Under the pieces are notes generated by a model. That model did not search any database, was not told where the DNA came from, and saw only the letters and a list, made by a program, of their open reading frames with translations. Position numbers and translations under genes: made by a program. 64,000 bases of DNA from Selaginella tamariscina (taxonomy: Eukaryota; Streptophyta; Lycopodiopsida; Selaginellales; Selaginellaceae). The stretch lies in contig PUQB01000305.1 of the NCBI GenBank assembly GCA_003024785.1, positions 62,001-126,000 of the forward strand, in the 5' to 3' direction. Positions 59,047-64,000 of this stretch are shown in pieces; the first letter of the stretch is position 1; the number at the start of each line of letters is the position of its first letter.

Positions 59047-60881
59047 ATGGAATCCATGGATGAGTACACAATACGACAAGCACTTCGGCAACAGGGGTCA
59101 ATAAGCGTCCAATCGAACCGGCATTTCAATTCCGCTTACACCAGTGCTTTATCGATTGTTCGTCCGGCACCAACACTGATTCAGACATACGCGAATGGAT
59201 CCAGAGGATGCAGCTGGAGCGATATTTCGAAACATTGTGCACAAACGATTGGATCAACAAGGTGAACACTTGGTCGACCAGGCGATCAAGGCATATCTCC
59301 CACAATAAGGCTTTACAACTACAGGCGGCGCATTTGCGTTTACAAGTAAGCTCATTCGGGATGTTTCAATTTCCAGAACCAGATATCTCTTATGATCCGA
59401 TTCGCAAGTCAACACATAGTTGCATCATTACACCGATAATATGGACAAGTTTCGGCAAAAGCAGAAACGGCGAATGCAGCACCAACATCGATCCTGCGAA
59501 CCACATAAGGGACGTATTAAGGCTATCACAACTGCGTTTGCTTTCCGCAAGACGCCAGCAGGATTCAACAAGGAGATGGGTATGTTATCATCAATCTGAG
59601 CAGGGACAGAAACCGGATTGGGGGAGCTAGTCGTCGTAGGGCTACTACGTGAGTTGAACACGCTGCACAACCCAAAAGCAAGGACAAGGAAACGACGGTA
59701 TTTCCAGTGCTTCATCATATTCTACAACTCTCAACATTACGTATGCGGATTTAGCACCCACAGGTACACCGGTACTCAATCGAGGATAGGCTTTTGGTTA
59801 GGTCTAACGAATCAGTACCCGGATAATGTGTTCGATCCGTAATTTGGATGCGCCACTACCAACTAAGACAAAGAAGCGACCACGTACAAGCGAAGAAGCT
59901 AGAGGAGCGCAGTCAAAGGAGCCTGAAATCGTAATCCAGTTTCTGGACGAGGATGAAGGCGATGATCAAGTATTGCAACGGAGACCATTACCAGAGGAGA
60001 CCAGCGGAGGATGCGAAATAAGCCTACAGCATCAACTTCTGTACCACATACGGAGGGATGACACAGTACTACCAGACCATAATCCAACCACAGGACCGAC
60101 TTCACACAACCCATGGAGTATGAGGATTCTGTGCCATTCAACAGTACGGGTCCTACCGTAGTTCCGTCGCCACCATCGTGCAACATCAAAGTACGGCAGG
60201 TACATCTACTCATATAATACCACCACAGGTAGAACCTCCAGCACACATGTACGGGAGTCAACAGTACGGCACTCAGGACAAGAACCGGATTGGCAGAACC
60301 GACACCTGGACCATCTGCCAAGAACAACAACATTTACGATAAAGAGCAGCACCCGCAAAGCCCTATTCACCGATACAACAGATGGGTCATCACGCTTCGG
60401 ATCGACAGGAGCGCGACATCTCGAGGAGTTCGAAGCGCACTCGTGACCAGACAGCTTCACCTGGACTCCCACCACAAGACCCACCACAGGATACGACTGT
60501 CGAAGGTCAGCTCTCTCACCTTCGCAGTGTATTTGATGGTATTACGCAGCAGATAGCACTTCAACGCGCAGAAGCTACTTTCAGTCAGCAGCTTCATGAC
60601 GTTGCAACGCTCGACAAGCAGTTCTTGGAGCAGTCGAATACATGCCGGTTGTACGATCAAAACAAGGTACTCATGGACACAGTACACACATTAGTTGATC
60701 AAGTCCGAATATCCATGAGAAGATCAGTGAGTTCAATCCGCGCAACACCAACATCGGATGGACGAAGTACGGAAGTTACGCAAGAGAACCTCAAGTTGAA
60801 GAGCTTCATCAGTTCTATGTGCGGAAATGCGGGGCACATCGTAAGGTTGCATCGGGCGATGCAACACTTCCAGTTGGGGGA
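59047..60881 (+). pseudogene. Extra sense ORF between pol and 3' LTR, copy 2
   Basis: Homologue of 26970-28759, uninterrupted by insertions. It starts MESMDEYTIRQ (59047). The following parts in different frames match copy 1: LERYFETLCTNDWI, FWLGLTNQYPDNVFD, a basic KTKKRPRT, then an acidic FLDEDEGDDQVL. The last part (60382-60850) is a 175-residue open frame, Gln/Arg-rich and coiled-coil-like, reaching almost to the polypurine tract. Total about 600 codons. Shared by both elements and therefore a family feature. Role unknown; I see no clear signal peptide or transmembrane segment. Confidence 0.78.
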
Positions 60882-61472
60882 TGTTAGGAGCATAGTTAGA
60901 CATTGGTAGAATTTCTTGTTATTTCATGGGCAATATAATGGGAAAATATCAAAAACAATATATATTGTGGAAAACCGAGAGGGAAGGATATATCAGAGTA
61001 CGAGTTACTGCACGCAATACGGGTCATCACCGCAATACGATACCAGTGGAGTACGGCATTTGGATAAGGATAAGAAGGAGTTACAGTAACTGAATGGATA
61101 AGGTTGAGAGGCAGTTGTGATAACTGCTAGTACGGGACCTAGAGTACGGGTATAAATAGACCAGATTAGGACTAGAAGGGCATCCCGAGTATTGTTATTT
61201 TGTACCATGTGCCGTGCGCGGACATAATATAAGATTTCTTCTCTCTCAATACATCTATCTCTTACTTGCTATTTCTGTTATGTAGTATACTTCTTATTTC
61301 AGTACTGTGACGGGATCCATAATACTGCTACCTGCTATACACCTTGCCATCCTTACCATTTTCTGACTTTTTAATGTCTGATTACGTCTTTATATTATTC
61401 GGTAGACCCTTAGTACGGGTTTATTAACGGCAATCCTACTGTGTACATAGGGTAGGATTTTACGGGTTAACA
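60882..61472 (+). repeat. 3' LTR of Ty3 copy 2
   Basis: 591 bp, highly similar to 52361-52959 with small indels. TATA box at 61151. Confidence 0.93.
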
Positions 61473-62160
61473 CCCCTCATTATTAAACCCTTAACACAAC
61501 TCCAAAGGGCATGCCTAGGCATTGTACCGTGTGTTGTTAACCTAATATCACATGTTCATGTAACAAAGATGTGGGCAATCTCGCTATAGCCCTTTAGAGC
61601 CAAGATCTACATCTGATGTCATGTTGTGGCTCGCAAAATTAGAACTCCATGGTAAAGAGAACATGTTAAGCAAGATCCCACATCCACAGTTGGACAAGGA
61701 CATAAATATGTCTTGCTTAACTGTGAGTGCTATTCTTAGGTTGACGTGGAGGAGGAAGATTAGAGATAGGCCTCAACCTCTGACACTTGGAACGTGCTCT
61801 CTGACAAGAGTTTTTAGGCATAAATTTGTCAATATTAAGGGTAAGTTACCCCAAATGTGAGACGTACTCTATCATTTAAAAATTAAGGTGGCACAACAAA
61901 GGGTTGTGTCTTGAAGACACAAGCTAGAACTTGTACCAATAAAAGAATAACAAACTCATTTTGTAAAGTGAGCTAGCACAGAGTATCATTTCTAACAAAA
62001 AGAGTTTTACTTAACAACCCATCGACACTCAAGAGGGATTAGGTCAATTCTAGAGGTGTTTTTAACCATATCCAACATGAAAAATCAACCCAACTAAAAC
62101 ACAAAAGAACAAGGTAAGATGGAAGTGTTAGTTTTGTTTAGAGTTTCTTGTTAGCTTTTC
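61473..62160. repeat. Unclassified repeat, right part
   Basis: Continuation of 51800-52360. 61840-62150 resembles 15010-15440 (shared CCCAAATGTGRGAC, then TATCATTT, AGACACAAGCTA-like and AGAGTTTCTTG tracts). A 79-codon frame at 61621-61860 has no recognisable domain and may be chance. Confidence 0.45.
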
Positions 62161-62169
62161 TTATTAGTT

Positions 62170-64000
62170 AAAATCTTCATCTTGAGTGTTATTTTTTTGT
62201 CATCCTTATTTGTTTTGAATATAATCCGGTTTTCAGATGATCCTCTCATCTTAATCACCTATTTGGGAAATCAATCCATGCCCAACACAAAATTGAAACA
62301 TATCATATTTAAGATAACTAAGTCTATCTTAATCTTACATATTATTTATATATGTATATAATTGCAAATAATGCTATATATATACAATTTTGCACATATC
62401 CATATGCTCGTTTCTACATCCATTAATATATTTATAAACAATACATATTATATAAGTTTACTAGTTAATTGTATGTAATATTGTGTAAAACAACTAAATT
62501 GTGAATAACTTCAAAAAAACATGTATAATAATAAAAACTAAAATATTTATGTCCTTAAATGTTTACATATTATATTTCCTCTACCTTTTACTAATCATTA
62601 ACATTTTACAATTCTTCTTTTGTCACATCCATGTTTTCTTATTTATAAAATTATAATCATTCATATTTCATAATAAATGACATAAGTCTTTAATGAGTTT
62701 ATACCTTTCTCTTAAACTTTTAATCTTAAAAACATCATCATGTTCTTTATAAATTCTATTGTTTTATTTAGTTAGCTTACAACTTTAATAATCAGTGTGT
62801 AAGGTCCAAGTAAATACTATATATGCACGTTGTAACTAAAGTGGGCATGATACGTGAAAATGGGAGCTGATGGTCCAGATTCAAATCCAAAATCAATGGT
62901 CCATATTTAGATCTATAATCGGTGGTCCATATCTAAGTTCAAGGTAAATCCTAATATGTTACACCCATATTTCTTTTATCAATGTTTCATCTTAAACCTT
63001 ATCACTTTTTATTTCCAATCTTAATTAAAACACAACCAACTTAATTAAACATTTGAAGCCTTTTTATGAACTAATATATCACTTCTCTTTTTAAAAAGCT
63101 TATTAAAAACAAAATAACATATGGAGCACATAGCTAATTAATTATGACAAGTTTGACAAATTTAATACATATGTATGAAATTTAAACTTAACGATTGTTT
63201 AACACATTAGTAAATCACATATCATCAATATGTAATATTCAAGGTAATATAATGTATAATCTTTAATAATTGAGGCACGAGAGCTTAAATATAAACCTAA
63301 TAAGATTTGTCTTAGAGAGAATAATAATATATGCATTAACCAAATTAATCAATTAACTAACTCATAATTATGAGTTTATTATGGGTCGAAGAGTCATTTA
63401 AATGTTTTATATCTTATACATTGATAAATATATTAGTATATTTCAATTGTGTAAATCATATTTTATTTGCAATTTCAAACTTAAAACAATATTATATCTT
63501 TTATTTATAAATTATGTAGATAAAGTTTTCATTTATATGTTTTAAAAACTATATACAATATAATATATTTATTAATTCATATCAATATATATTAAAAAAA
63601 CACATTATTAATTTTAAAATTAAAATATTATGCTTTACAGGAGTTTTTTTCATATAAAATTTATAAACTTAAACTTGAAACTATTGTGAATTTTGTGAAT
63701 TTCATAATGAATTTGTTGTAATATGTTTAACTTATTATTTTTTGGCTTAATCTATACACTAATAACTTTATTAAACGTGAACTCACTAAACACTTTATTT
63801 ATTTATTTCACTTTGGTTATGATACGTCCATCTATTGTCCTGACTTGGATTTTCTATTCCACTCAGAAAGGCAAAGAAATTGAGGGCGTGGACTTATCCC
63901 ATGTAGGTGAAGTCAGACGTCATTCCTGATGATGCTCATTTCATGCCCCATCGAGGCATCGTGCCAACGTTCTATATGGGCACTCGTGACTTAGGCAATG
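62170..64000. other. AT-rich intergenic DNA
   Basis: No gene recognised. A copy of the dispersed GTTGTAACTAAAGTGGGCAT repeat lies at 62830-62850. The last 170 bases (from about 63830) rise in GC and may be the edge of another element or exon, but I cannot identify it. Confidence 0.5.

Larger units (their letters stand above)
52361..61472 (+). mobile_element. Ty3/gypsy LTR retrotransposon, copy 2
   Basis: 9112-bp element of the same family as 18966-35843, without nested insertions: LTRs 52361-52959 and 60882-61472, primer-site candidate at 52962, gag, pol, extra 3' ORF and GGGGGA tract (60876-60881). The flanks (AACCC on the left, CCCCT on the right) give no clean 5-bp duplication. It has fewer breaks than copy 1 but still many single-base deletions, so it is not autonomous. 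It shows the uninterrupted form of both sites hit by insertions in copy 1. Confidence 0.93.

Noticed and set aside
52361..61472. Clean target duplication for Ty3 copy 2
   Set aside because: Flanks AACCC and CCCCT share only C residues; I would not call a duplication.
61621..61860. 79-residue plus-strand frame as a gene
   Set aside because: Lies in an unclassified repeat also seen at 15 kb in broken form, with no domain recognised.

Overview
This is a plant nuclear window. It is very AT-rich, its coding remnants have GT-AG introns, it is full of microsatellites, and it carries Ty3/gypsy and hAT transposons. The mix (two unrelated chromovirus-type remnants, a non-chromodomain Ty3 family with a divergent DGGSG protease motif, an IFI6/ISG12-like gene, and a ParB-like/DNA-methyltransferase gene remnant) suggests a seed-free land plant such as a lycophyte, fern or bryophyte. 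That placement is an inference and cannot be proven here. I see no rRNA, tRNA or CRISPR. Almost every gene is broken; the only intact-looking host ORF is the 96-aa IFI6/ISG12-like gene on the minus strand at 2003-2293.

Layout. 1-11.4 kb and 46.1-51.8 kb hold a duplicated host locus. It contains an IFI6-like gene, several methylesterase-type alpha/beta-hydrolase copies and an unidentified exon. Block 1.37-3.49 kb is repeated inverted at 49.78-51.79 kb, and other blocks recur in direct orientation, so the locus has been both tandemly duplicated and inverted. Between 12.2 and 16.5 kb lie two degraded chromovirus-type remnants, one on each strand, followed by a further hydrolase exon.

18,966-35,843 is one Ty3/gypsy element with LTRs and a perfect 5-bp target duplication (GTATC). 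It landed inside a microsatellite array. It was later hit twice: a relative left a solo LTR (20,525-21,787, duplication GTATA) in its gag gene, and a complete minus-strand chromovirus (28,760-35,150, duplication TCTGT/TCTAT) entered its 3' ORF. A second full-length member of the same family lies at 52,361-61,472. Both copies share gag with four zinc knuckles, pol, and an extra sense ORF of about 1.8 kb between pol and the 3' LTR.

36.4-37.1 kb is an unusual array of about 18 imperfect palindromes (core GGCGGGATTAATCCCGCC). It is followed by a decayed multi-exon gene (about 37.6-40.5 kb) whose fragments look like a ParB-type SGQH domain and the SAM-binding motif of an amino-DNA methyltransferase, and then by a broken FCP1-like phosphatase (40.9-41.8 kb). 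A structurally complete hAT transposon lies at 43,519-45,972, with 16-bp inverted ends, a perfect 8-bp target duplication and a dead transposase. The remainder (5.4-8.5, 17-18.5, 41.9-43.5 and 62.2-64 kb) is AT-rich intergenic DNA in which I see no gene.
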